Notes under the pieces: generated by a model
What the model was told of the DNA's origin: nothing
Seen by the model: the letters and a program-made list of their open reading frames with translations, nothing else
The model's database searches: none
Shown here: in pieces, positions 23,834-35,800 of the stretch
How positions within the stretch are numbered: the first letter of the stretch is position 1
Layout: the number at the start of each line of letters is the position of its first letter
Origin: Comamonadaceae bacterium
Lineage (GTDB): Bacteria; Pseudomonadota; Gammaproteobacteria; Burkholderiales; Burkholderiaceae_C
Assembly: GCA_027486495.1 (NCBI GenBank)
Contig: JAIXOZ010000134.1
Location: 1 to 43,846, forward strand
DNA: 43,846 nt
Reading direction: 5' to 3'
Position numbers and translations under genes: made by a program

Positions 23834-26800
23834 ATGTCCTACCCCTCTCAGCTCTTGACGCCTCGCTTGAATACCAAGCGCAGCTTTCGTCGCAGGGTGG
23901 TTCGGGTGGGCAAATTGCCTCTGGCGGCAGCGGTGGCACTGGGTTTCAGCATGCCCTGGGCATTGGCCCAATCCTCGGGGGCCACGCTCATCACGACTTT
24001 GACGGGCCCGGCGGCCACGCAAACCGTGTTGGGCCGCTCGCAGCCTGGCATCCAAACCGTGACCACCGCCAGCTTGAGCGATGGCAATGCGTTCAACCAT
24101 TTCTCGCTGTTCCAGGTGGGCACGGGCGACTTGGTCAAGATGGTGGTGCCCACGGGGGCCAACTGGCTGGTCAACGTGGTGCGCGATGGTCGCGTGCAAA
24201 TCGACGGCACGCTGCAAAGCCGACTGGGGAGCGCTGCAGGTGCCGTGGGTGGCAATATGCTGTTCATCGACAGCCATGGCTTTGCCGTGGGGCCCAACGG
24301 GCGCGTGGACACGGGGCGTTTGACGTTTGCAGCCCCCTCCACCACCTTTGTGGATGCCATGCTGGCCTCGGGCCCCGGGGTGTCGGCCAACCGGGTCACC
24401 GGCATTTTGTCGGGCCAGTTTGACCGCTCCAGCACCGGTGCGGTGCAAATTGACGGCGAAATCCATGCCCGCGATGGTGTGCACATCATGGCTGGCCAAG
24501 GCCAAGGCGCGGCCCAGGCGGTTTCGGTTCAGGGCCGCATCGTGGTCGAAGGCCGCCGTGCGGGCTCGGCGGTCAATTTGGGTGACCTGCGCAGCCTCAA
24601 CCCGGTGGTCGAGCGCGATGGCGTGATCGACATCACCACCCCGGGCGATGTGTTGCTGAACGGCAAATTGCTGGCCGACGCCTCGCATTGGAACCAAGCC
24701 GGTGGGGTGCGCGTGGTGGCCGGTGGCGATGTGGCCTTGGGTGGGCAGGCTCTGGTGTCGGCCACGGCCGCGCTTGGCAGTGGCGGCCAAGGCGGGCAAG
24801 TGAGCTTGTTTGCCCACGGCAGCGCCAGCAATGCGGCCGGGGCCACTTTGACCGCGCGCGGCGACGGTACGGGTGCGGGCGGTTTCATTGAGCTGTCGGC
24901 AGCCAAACAGATCCACCTGAACAGCATGACGCTGGACGCGGGCAGTGACCTGGGCCAAGCCGGACTGGCTTACATCGATCCGGAAGACTTGGTCGTCTCG
25001 GGCAGCATTTTCACCAACGGGGCCAACCTGTCGCTGGACGCCACCAAGACCTTGAAGGTGAACACCGGCGTGACGCTGAACACCCGCAAAGTCACCTCAG
25101 GCAGCGGCTCGGCCAGCGGTGTGGCCGGCGCGGCCACCGCCATTGGCAACAACCCGCTCACGCCCTCTTTGGGCAACAGCGGCAGCATCACTTTGGAAGC
25201 CCCGTCGATCACGGTGCAATCAGGGGCCACACTGGACGCGTCGGTCATCAACCAAGGCGGCACCACCTACACGGCAGGTGACATCACGCTCACAGCCAGC
25301 AAGGCCAGCGAATGGGTCACCTTCATCAGCATGGCCGAGGCCAACGCCAGCATTGACGTGGCGGGCACGCTGACCGGGCGCAACGTCTCGCTGACGGCGT
25401 CGATCGAATCGTCGGCCTCGTTTGGTGGCACCTCGGGGGCCATTCAGCAAGAAGCCGTGGACCTGTTATTGAGCGAATTGCCATTTGCAGCCAGCTTGTC
25501 GTATGTGCAGGCCAAGGGCAATGCCACTGTCACCTTGCAGCCCACAGCGGTGCTCAGAGCCACCGAAAATATCGCACTGACGGCCATGGCCGACCGCTCG
25601 GTGAGTGTAGAAACCGCCACCGAAGGTTCGGGCAAAGCCAACCTGAGCGCCGGTTTTGCGCGGGTGCTGGGCAACACCACCGTCGACGTCAAAGGCGGGG
25701 CCAGCCTGCAAGCCGATGGCGACATCGCTTTGGTGGCGGCCTCCAAAACCACGGTGTCCATGGCCAGCGCGGCAGCAGGCGTCACAGACGAAGACACCGG
25801 CGCAGCCAATGTGGCGTCGATTGTGTTTGCAGGCTCTACCTCGGACGTGAGCACCTCGGTCAACGTGGGCGCTGGGGCCACGTTGGAAAGCGGCGGCGAT
25901 GTGCTGTTGCAAGCTTTTCATTCGGGCCAGTACGACACCACCGCCGAGGTCACGGTGTATGGCGGGGGCACGGCCGGTGTGGTGGGCGCACTGTCGCTGC
26001 AAAAGTCCACCACCAGCGTGACCATGGACGGGCAGATCACGGCCGATGGCAACGTCTACGCGATGGCCATGAATGCCTCGGCCAAAAACGCGATTTCGGC
26101 CACGTCGGCCAATGCGTCCGAGGAAGAGGAAGAAAGCGCTTTGGACGGCTTGCCCACTTCTTTGGAGTATTCCAAGGACGATGCAGGCGCGGCGGCCGAA
26201 GCAGGTTTGTTGGCCAGCTTCAAGGCCATGGCGGAAAACGTCTCGGGCAGCACGGATACGGCATCGGGCGGTGCCCCAGCCGAGTCCAAACCCCCGGCCT
26301 TGCGCTTGGCCGGTGCCCTGACCTGGTCGGAATCGCACCACACCACCCGCGCCACCGTGGGCGCGGGGGCCATCGTCACCGCCGGGGGCGACGCGGTGGT
26401 CGACGCCCAAACCCTGGTGGGCCAATTGCAAAGCGTGGCCACCGCCGAAGCCACGTCGGCCACGGATGATGCACAGGGCACCAAGGTGAGCCTGGCCGCC
26501 GCTTTCAACTACGCCGACCACAACATGACCACCCGCGCCCAAGTGGGCTCGGGCGCGCAGATCACGGCCAACCATGTGGCGGTGCATGCGGCCACCGACA
26601 TGCCTGAGTTCTACACCAACGGTTTGCCACTCGACTGGAGCAGCTTTTCTTCGGCCTACGCCAACATCATGGGCGGCACCGACTTTTTGCTCGACGGCTT
26701 CAACACCCGCGTGGGGGCCACGTCTTCGGCCACCAACCTGGCCGCAGCCGGGGCGGTGAACTTGAGCTTCATGAAAAACGACACCCGCGCCTGGGTGGAC

Positions 26801-29800
26801 ACGGGGGCCAAACTGACCACGCGCACCACGGCGGCCGGTACCTGGTCTTATGACGTGAAAGAAGTCGCATTTGACTCGGACTTGGTGGAGATGGTGATCC
26901 CCATCAACACCTACACCTTGGACAAGGACTTGGGTGTGTTGGGCGACTTTGTCAGCACCACGCGGGAAGCCCCCACAGGGCCTGAGGTGGACGAGATCAA
27001 CTTCACGCGCAGCTTCAGCGGTTCAACGGTGGTCAAAGCCGCCAACCATGTGCAGACCTTGCACCACGCCGGTGGCGCTGCCCCGGCCGCAGGCGCATCG
27101 GGCACCTCGGTGGGGGGCACGTTCTCGATGGTGTCGCGCGAGAACACGGCCATTGCGGGCATCGCCGACCGGGCCGAAATCAACACCTTCCGGCTGGAGA
27201 CCACGGCCGAGACCGACGACTGGTTGCTCTCGATTTCGCCCACCTCGGGCCAGGGTGCAGGCGTGGCGGTCAATGGCATTGCGTCGTACAACAAGCTCAA
27301 GGAAACCACGCGCGCTTCCATCAGCCGCGAAGCGTTTGTGAATGTCACCCAAGTGGCGGTAGAGGCGAACGCCTCGTTGGGGGTGATGGCCATGACGGGT
27401 GCGGTCTCGCGCAGCGAGAACTCGGGCGTTGGCATTGGCCTGGCCATCAACAGCATCACCGGGGACACACGCGCCTATGTGGGCGACAACGACGCCGATT
27501 CGGGCGGTGCCGACACCGCCGAGGGCACGGTGGGGGCCATCGTGGCGGGGGCCATGCGCGTCGAAGCGCGCACCGAAGGAAAAATTGTGGCCATGGCGGT
27601 GGCCGGGGCCACAGCGGGCGAAAAACCACCCGCCGACAAGCCCGCGCCACCCAAGAGCAGCGGTGAAAACCTGGCCGACAAAACCGCTGCCGATTCGGCC
27701 GACACCCAAGCGCAGCTGGACGGCAGCGATGCCAGCATGGCCCCGGTGTCCGAGGCCAGTGAACCGGCCAAGGGTTCAGGCTCGGACAGTGCGGCGGCCA
27801 GTGAACCGGCCGCCAGCAAACCGCCGAGTTTTGCCATTGCCGGAGCCGGTGCGATTGTCACCAACACCACCGACCTGGACACCCTGGCGCTGATCGACCG
27901 CGCCGTGGTCAAGGCCGAAGGCGCAGGCACCCTCGGTTTGACAGTGCGGGCCCTGTCCGACCTGACCCAAGTGAGCGTGGCCGGTGGTGGGGCTTTGGCC
28001 ATGTCCAAAAACGCGTCCACCACCTTCAGCGCCGCCATAGCGGGCGCAGTGGCCCTGCAAAAATCGGACGACGACACCACCGCACGCATTGTGGACAGCA
28101 GCGTGACCGACTTGGCCAACACCGCCACCAGCTTGAACGTGCAGGCCATCAAGTCGGGCGAGCGCACGGCCGTGGCCACGGGCATTTCGGCCAATTTGTC
28201 CAAAGGCAGCAAGACCAGCGTGTCGGTGGTGGGGGCGGCCTCGGTCACCACCTCCACCGATGACACCCTGGCATCGATTGAAAACGCCACCGTCACGGGC
28301 AATGTGGCCAACCCCACGGCAACGGGTGTGACCGTGGTGGCTTATGACCGCAGCCGCATTGGCGCGGGCGGCGGTGCCTTGTCGGTGAGCACGGGCAAGG
28401 GCTCGGCGGGCGTGGGGGCAGCGGTCTCGATCGTCAATGCCAAGGGCAGCACGCAGGCCCAAGTGTCGGGCGGTGCGCTCACACAGGCCCACGACTTGTC
28501 GGTGCTGGCTTTGTCGTCGCAAAAAGTGGTGGGCGTGGGCGCGGTGGCGGGGGTGCAGACCAGCAGCGACGCGACCTCCGCCGGCCAACTCATGGGCTCG
28601 TTTGTGACCAACCACGTCAGCAGCACGGTGAGTGCGGGCGTCAAAAACAGTGCGGTGGTCAACCTCTCGGGTGACTTGATCTTGCAAGGCGGCGGCACGG
28701 CCGCCAGCGCCACGGCAACGCTGGACGCCTTGATCGGTGCGGTGCGGGCCTCAGAAGTGATCGACTTCGAGATGAGCTCGGCCAGCAACGGCTACACCAG
28801 CGAGTTCAAAGACGCGGTGGGCGGCGAGAGCGTGGTGGGCGTGGCGGGCACCTTGAGCGTGACGCTGGGCAGTAACTCGTCCAGCCTGGGCTTGTCGTAT
28901 GTGCACAACGACATCCAGACCACTTATGGTGCAGAGCTCAACGGCAGCATCACCACCACCGGTGGCGTGAGCGTGTCGGCCATCAGCCGGGCCGACATTG
29001 TGGGGGTGTCTGCAGGCGTGGGGGCGACCAAGGGCAAGTTTTCGGGCATGGGCTCGGCCAGCGTGAACCTGATGGGTCAGCGCACCCAAGCCGTGGTGAA
29101 CGGTGGCACGGTCACGGCCAGCCAGTTGAGCGTGAATTCGGAAACCACCGGCAACACCTTTGGCCTGGCCGGTAACCTGAGTTTTGCAGTGGGCGGGGGC
29201 AATGGCCAAGCCGCAGGCGCTGCCGTGGCTTACACACAAAACGGCACCCGCACTTACACCTCGGGCGACTCGTCCATCAGCACACGCTCGGCCGGCAACG
29301 CCGCCACGATTGATGGCACCACCGTGAATGTGGGTTCGGGCACGGTGCAGGTGCAAGCGAGCAACACCAGCGATGTGATGTCGGTGGCCGCCTCGGGCGC
29401 AGCGTCCACGGGCAATGTGGGTTTTGCGGGCACGGTGACCGTGAACGAAACGGCCGACGTGACCGAAGCGCGCATTGGCACGTCCACCATTACTGGGGGC
29501 ACGGTGCGTGTGCAAGCCGGTGAAGGCAGCGGTGCCAGCAGTGCCCGCATCCGCTCACTGGCCGGTGGCGTGTCGGCCTCCAAGGGCTATTCGGGGGCTT
29601 TGGCGCTGGGCTACAACACCATCGAGAGCACGCGTTCGGCGCAAATTTTGTCGTCCACCGTGAACGCGGGCACGGCGGTGTCGGTGCTGGCCGACTCGGA
29701 CGCCAGCATCCAGACCTTGTCGGTGACTTTGTCCGGTGGCAAAGACTATGCGGCGGCAGGTTCATCGAGCACCAACGTGCTCAATGGCACGACCTTGTCC

Positions 29801-32800
29801 AACGTGGACAACACCACCATCAACGGCGCGGCCACGACGCTCACGGTGCACGCCGCGCAGGCGGGCAGCATCGAGTCGCTGGCCGGTGCCGTATCGGGCG
29901 GGGGTACCGGGGCCATTGGGGGCTCGGTGGCGGTCAACCACATGGGCAAAGGGTCTGAAGACTTCAAGGTCACGGCACGCCTGAAAGACACGGTGTTGGT
30001 GGCCCCTGTGGCGGTGACCGTTGACGCCAAGCTCGACGGCTCGATCCGCTCGGTGGCCGCTTCGGGCAGCGGCGCGGGCACCACGGCCATCAATGGCAGC
30101 GTGACCAGCAACGTGATCGAGTCCGATGTGCAGGCCCTGGTGGTGGGCGGCAGCCAAAACACCAACGGCGGCGCTTTCAAGGTGCTGGCCGACAACGATG
30201 CCGACATCGCTTCGCTGGCGGGCACCATCAGCGGGGCCGGCACCTCAGCCGCTGGCGTGGCGGTTTCGACGAACGAAATTGGCGGCAATGTGACCGCCAG
30301 TTTGCAAAGCTACACGCTGCGCGCCACCGGGGCGGTGCAGGTGGACGCCACCTCGTCGGGCAATATTGGGTCGATTGCGGCCGGTATGGCCGGTGGGGGC
30401 ACCACGGCCTTGGCGGGCTCCAACACCACCAACGCCATCACCTCTCAGGTGCTGGCGCAAATGAGCAGCGTGACGCAGTCGGCGGCGTCTTCGTCCTTGC
30501 GGGTCAAGGCGCAGGACAGTTCCATCATCAAGTCGTTTGCGGGCACAGTGGCCGGTGGCGGCTCGTCTGGGGGCGGCGCGGCCTTTGCACTCAACTTTTT
30601 GGGCCGCACGGCCACCAACGCCGACAGCAGCAAGCTGGTCAAAGCCCAGGTGCTCAACAGCAGCCTGAACTCGGGCGGGGCGGTGCAGGTGCAGGCGCTG
30701 TCCTCGGGCTTGATCGAGTCCATGGGCATGGCCGTGGCTGGCGGTGGCAGTGGGGCGGTGTCGGGCTCCAACACGACCAACTTGCTGGAAGACGACATCG
30801 TCGCCACTTGGTCGGGCGGCTCGCTCAATGGCACTGCCACGTCGCTCACGGTGCAAGCCGATGACTCGGCCATCGTGCGCACCTTGGCTGGCAATGTGGC
30901 TGGCAGTGGTGGGGGTGCGTTTGGCGCAGCCATTGCCGTGAACCAAGTGGGCAGCAATGTGCACGCCACGCTGTCGGGCATGACGCTGAACGCCGCGCCT
31001 GCGGTGGTGGTCGATGCCGACATGCGCGGCGAGATCAAATCGGTGGCGGCCTCGGGGGCGGCTTCGAGCGGGGCTGCCGTCAACGGCAGCTTTACCACCA
31101 ACCAGCTCACGGCCAGCGTGAAAGCGCAGGCCACCAGCGTGACCCAAGCGACCAACGGTGGCGCGTTCACCGTGAGCGCCGACAACGACAGCGATATTTT
31201 TTCTTTGGCGGGCACCATCAGCGGCTCGGGCTCTGCGGCCATCGGCGCGGCAGTGGCCGTGAACGAAATGGGCGGCGATGTGACCGCCCGGGTGGCCGAC
31301 AGCACCTTGCGCGCCACAGGCGCCTTGGGCGTCACCGCCACCTCGTCAGGTGCCATCCAATCGGTGGCGGCAGGCATGTCCGGCGGCGGCACGGTGGCTC
31401 TGGCGGGCTCCAACACCACCAACGCCATCACCTCGCAGGTGCTGGCGCAGGTCAGCGGGGTGACGCAATCGGCGTCTTCGTCGTCCATGCTGGTCAAGGC
31501 GCTGGACAACTCGGTCATCCAGTCGTTTGCAGGCACGGTGGCCGGGGGCGGCACAGCGGCCGGCGGCGCGGCGTTTGCGCTCAACTTTTTGGGCCGCACG
31601 GCCACCAACGCCGACAGCAGCAAGCTGGTCAAGGCCGAGGTCGTGAACAGCAACATGAGCTCGGGCGGATCGGTGCAGGTGCAGGCTTTGTCCACGGCCA
31701 CCATCCAGTCCATGGGCCTGGCGGTGGGCGGCAGCGGCAGCGGCGCGGTGACCGGCTCCAACACCACCAACTTGCTCGAAGACGACATCACGGCCACATG
31801 GTCGGGCGGCTCGTTGTATGGCACAGCCACGTCGCTGACGGTGCAAGCCGATGACGCCGCCACCGTGCGCACTTTTGCAGGCAATGTGTCGGGCAGCGCC
31901 GCAGGCGCGTTTGGCGCGGCCATTGCCGTCAACCAAATTGGCAGTGCGGTGCAGGCCAATTTGTCGGGCATGAGCTTGCACGCGGCAGCGGCCGTGGTGG
32001 TCGATGCCGACATGCGCGGCGAGATCAAATCGGTAGCGGCCTCGGGCGCGGCCGATGGCGTGGCCTCGGTCAATGGCAGCTTTACCACCAACCAACTCAC
32101 ATCCAGCGTGAAAGCTCAGGCGGTGAGCGTGACGCAGGTCACCAATGGCGGCGCGTTCCATGTGACGGCCGACAACGACAGCGATGTTTTTTCTCTGGCC
32201 GGCACGATCAGCGGCTCGGGTGGCGCCGCCGTGGGCGCGGCAGTGGCGGTCAACGAGGTTGGCGGCGATGTGACAGCGCGGCTGACCAGCAGCGCGGTGC
32301 GTGCGCCAGGTCAGGTGAATGTGCAGGCCACTTCATCAGGCGCCATCCAATCGGTGGCAGCTGGCATGTCCGGCGGCGGCTCGGTGGCCCTGGCGGGCTC
32401 CAACACCACCAACGCCCTCACTTCAACGGTGTTGGCGCAACTGGACAGCACCAACTTGGTGGTCAATGCCAGCGCTGTGAATGTGTTGGCACGCGATACC
32501 TCGAGCATCCAATCCTTTGCAGGCACCGTGGCAGGTGGCGGCGCAGCCGGGGGCGGCGCGGCTTTGGCACTGAACTTTTTGGGCCGCACGGCGGGCAATG
32601 CCGACAGCAGCAAAGTGGTCAAAGCCGAGGCCGTCAACAGCAATGTGCGGGTCAGTGGCGAAGCGCTGGTCAGCGCCTATTCGACCTCGTCGATCGAGTC
32701 GATTGGCGTGGCCGCTGGCGTGAGTGGCACAGCCGCCATCTCGGGGTCGAACGCCACGAACTTGCTTGAAGACGAGATCACGGCCAACTGGACTGGCACG

Positions 32801-35800
32801 AACCTGTTCAGCACCAGCTCACTCACCGTGAGCGCCCGCCAAGCCTCGAGCATCGATTCGCTGGCGGGCAACGTGTCGGGCAGCATGGGCGCTGCGGTGG
32901 GGGCTGCGGTGGCGGTCAACCGCATTGGCACCGTGACCCGCGCCAACGTGCTGGGTGAACCGATTGCGCGGTTTTATGCAGGTCAGGGCAATTGGACCTT
33001 GAACGGTGACGACCTGGTGGTGTCCACCGAGAGCGACAACGAGATTGACACGATTGCCGTGGGCATGAGCGCCGGTGCGGCCGGTGTGCAAGGCTCGGTG
33101 GCCGTGAGTGTCATCAACGCACAAACCCACACGACCGTGGGGGCTGACGCCACCGTCAGCGACCTGTACTTCACCGATTCGGTAGCCATCACGGCCAACA
33201 GCCGCGACCGCATCCGCGCCTTGGCCGGGGCGGTGGGTTTTGGGGCCGCAGGGGTGGGCGCAGCTGGCGGGGTGCTGACCAACATCATCACCAGCAGCAC
33301 CAGTGCGGGCGTGGTCGGTTTGGACACACACATCAACGCCATGGCCCAAGGCAGTGGTTTAACGGTGCGCCAGTCGAGCCTGGCCAGTGCGCCCAATTTG
33401 ATGAACATCAACCAGGTCTCTGACTCGGTGATGAACGGGGCCAGTTTTGGCACGCGAACGGTCAAGGGCTTGGCGGTGCAAGCCACCGCCATCCAGCAAA
33501 TTGGCGCTGTGACAGCGGTCGCTGGCGGCGGTTTTTCGGGTGCTGCAGGCGCGGCCATGAACATGGACCAGATTGGCGGCAGCACACGGGCCTACATTGA
33601 CAAAGCCCGCTTCATTCAGGACACGGCTGGCGCGAATGCCGCCCAAAGCCTGGATGTGATGGCGGCCAACCATGCCATGGTGGCCAGTTCGGCTTCGGCG
33701 CTGGCCATTGGCGGCGTGGGCGTGTCGGGGGCTTTGGGCACCGAGATCGTTGAGCGCACCACCCAAGCCGAGATCATCGGCGGCGCACGGGTGTTTGCCA
33801 AAGGCGCAGCGGATGTCAAAGCCGTGTCCACCAATTCGGTGGCGCAAATCTCGGTCGGGGCTGCAGGGGGCGCTGCCGCTGGTTTGGCTGGCAGCGGCGA
33901 TGTGGTCCTGCTCAAGGGCACCACAGAGGCCTTGATCGACAACAGCACCCTGTCAGCAGACACCGTGTCGGTGGTGGCCGATGGCAAGAACAGCGCCAAC
34001 TTGGTGGCTGGCTCCATCGCAGGCGGTGGTGCTTTGGGCGCGGGCCTGAGTTTCACGGTCAACGTGTCGGGCTCGACCGTGCGCGCCAAAGTCAACAACA
34101 CCACCCTCAATGCAGACGGGGCCGTGGTGATCGATGCCGACAACCGCACCGAGTCGTTGGCCGTCAGTGCCGCCGCTGCCGTGGGCGGCTTGGCAGGCGT
34201 GGCCGTGGGCGCGGCGGTGACGGTGATGGAGGGGGCGACCGAGGCGGGTCTGACCGGCACATCCTCATTGGGCCGACGCACCTTGGCCACCGGTTTGGTG
34301 GCTTCGTCCAACAACGCGCCGGTGGCGATCACCTTGGCGTCGGATTACGACACGGTGGGCACGGGCAACCAGAGCACCGTGCGTTTCAGTTTGAACGATG
34401 TGAATGGCCGGGTGAATCCGGCTTCGGCCGTGGTCACGGTGTCCGATGGTGAACTCACGGTCACAGCGGTGCGCCAGGCCGATGGCACTTACACCGCCAA
34501 TGTGGCCAGCCTGGCCGACGGGGCCTTGATGGCCAAGGTGGTTCTGACCGAAAGCGGCACCAGCAAGGCGTCGAGCACGACCTTGTTCAAATCCACCGGC
34601 ATCAACAACTCGGAAACCGACCCGGTGCTGGGCTCTTTGCCCGCAGCGGCCACGCGCATTGCCACTTTGTCCAGTTTTGACCAGGTGGATGCGCGCAACG
34701 ACAGCGCGGTGCGCTTTGTGCTCAAGGGCAACAACGGGATTCAGCCTACCGGCACCGCCGTGGTCACGGTGGGCGATGGCACACGTTCGGTCACTGCCAC
34801 CCAAAACGCCGACGGCAGTTACACCGCCGATCTGCGCACGCTGGGCGATGGCGTGCTGACAGCGCTGGTCACCACCAGCGCCGGGGTGACCTCACGGGTG
34901 ACCATGAACAAGGCCTCCGGCGCGGGGTCGCTGTCGGTCACGGCCAATGAGACGGTGACGCTGAACAACAATGCCGGCCAGATCGGTGCGGGCGGTGTCG
35001 CGGGTATTGGTTCTTCGGCCAACGTGGTGGTGGGCAAAAGCACGGTGGTGGCCAAAGTTGACGCCTCCAGCGTGCGCGTGTCGGGTGCGCTCAACGTGAA
35101 GGCCGAGCGCGAGGCCAACATTGACATGATCACCGCCACCTCGGGGGGGGGCGGCTTTGTGGGCGTGAGTGGCGCAGTCGGCGTGCTGGTGTTTGGCAGT
35201 GCGCCGGACAGCAACGCCAACAGCGAGTTGACCGGCAGCTCCAGCACGATGGGGCAAATCAACACAGCCACGCAGTCCAACCGCTCGCAAGGCTCAGGCT
35301 CGGCTTTGTCCTCGGCAGAAAGCAATTCAGCCAACAGCAGCGGCAGCTACAACACCCAAGGGGCCTATGCGGGTGCCTCGGGCAGCCACCGCACCTCGGC
35401 CACCGTGGCCGCAACCACGGTCACAGCCGGTTCATTGACGGTGGCCAGCCTGGACCGCACCTCGGTGGACAACAACGCCGGGGCCGTGGCTTTGGGCGGT
35501 GCTACAGGGGTCAGTGCAGGTGTGGCGATCACACAGCTGGGCGGTGCCAACCATGCGGGTGTGTCGGTGGGCAGCTTGGCGGTGGCGGGCAACATCGACA
35601 TTCAGTCGGGCAACCGCACACCGACCGAGGGTGTTCCGGCCATTGACAGCCGCGCGATTTCGGGCGCGGGCGGTTTTGTGGGCGTGGGCGCAGCGGTGTC
35701 GGTGGCGTCCAACACCACAGCCAGCACGGCCAGTTTGGCCGGCACCTCCAGCGCCGGGGGATGGGTGAATGTGCAAGCGCTGGACCAGGCGTCCATGCGC

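Noticed and set aside
25466..26587. Minus-strand open frame of 373 codons, rich in His, Gly and Arg
   Set aside because: The composition is typical of antisense reading of GC-rich coding DNA, and it lies wholly inside the uninterrupted adhesin frame.
30445..32100. A 551-codon open frame on the minus strand inside the adhesin, with internal repeats
   Set aside because: It is the antisense shadow of the 990-bp repeats. GC-rich repeats with few reverse-strand stops produce long open frames, and its internal repetition mirrors the sense strand. It has no ribosome site or recognisable domain.
29990..32959. CRISPR array or mobile repeat
   Set aside because: The 990-bp period is in frame and protein-coding, without short direct repeats and unique spacers.
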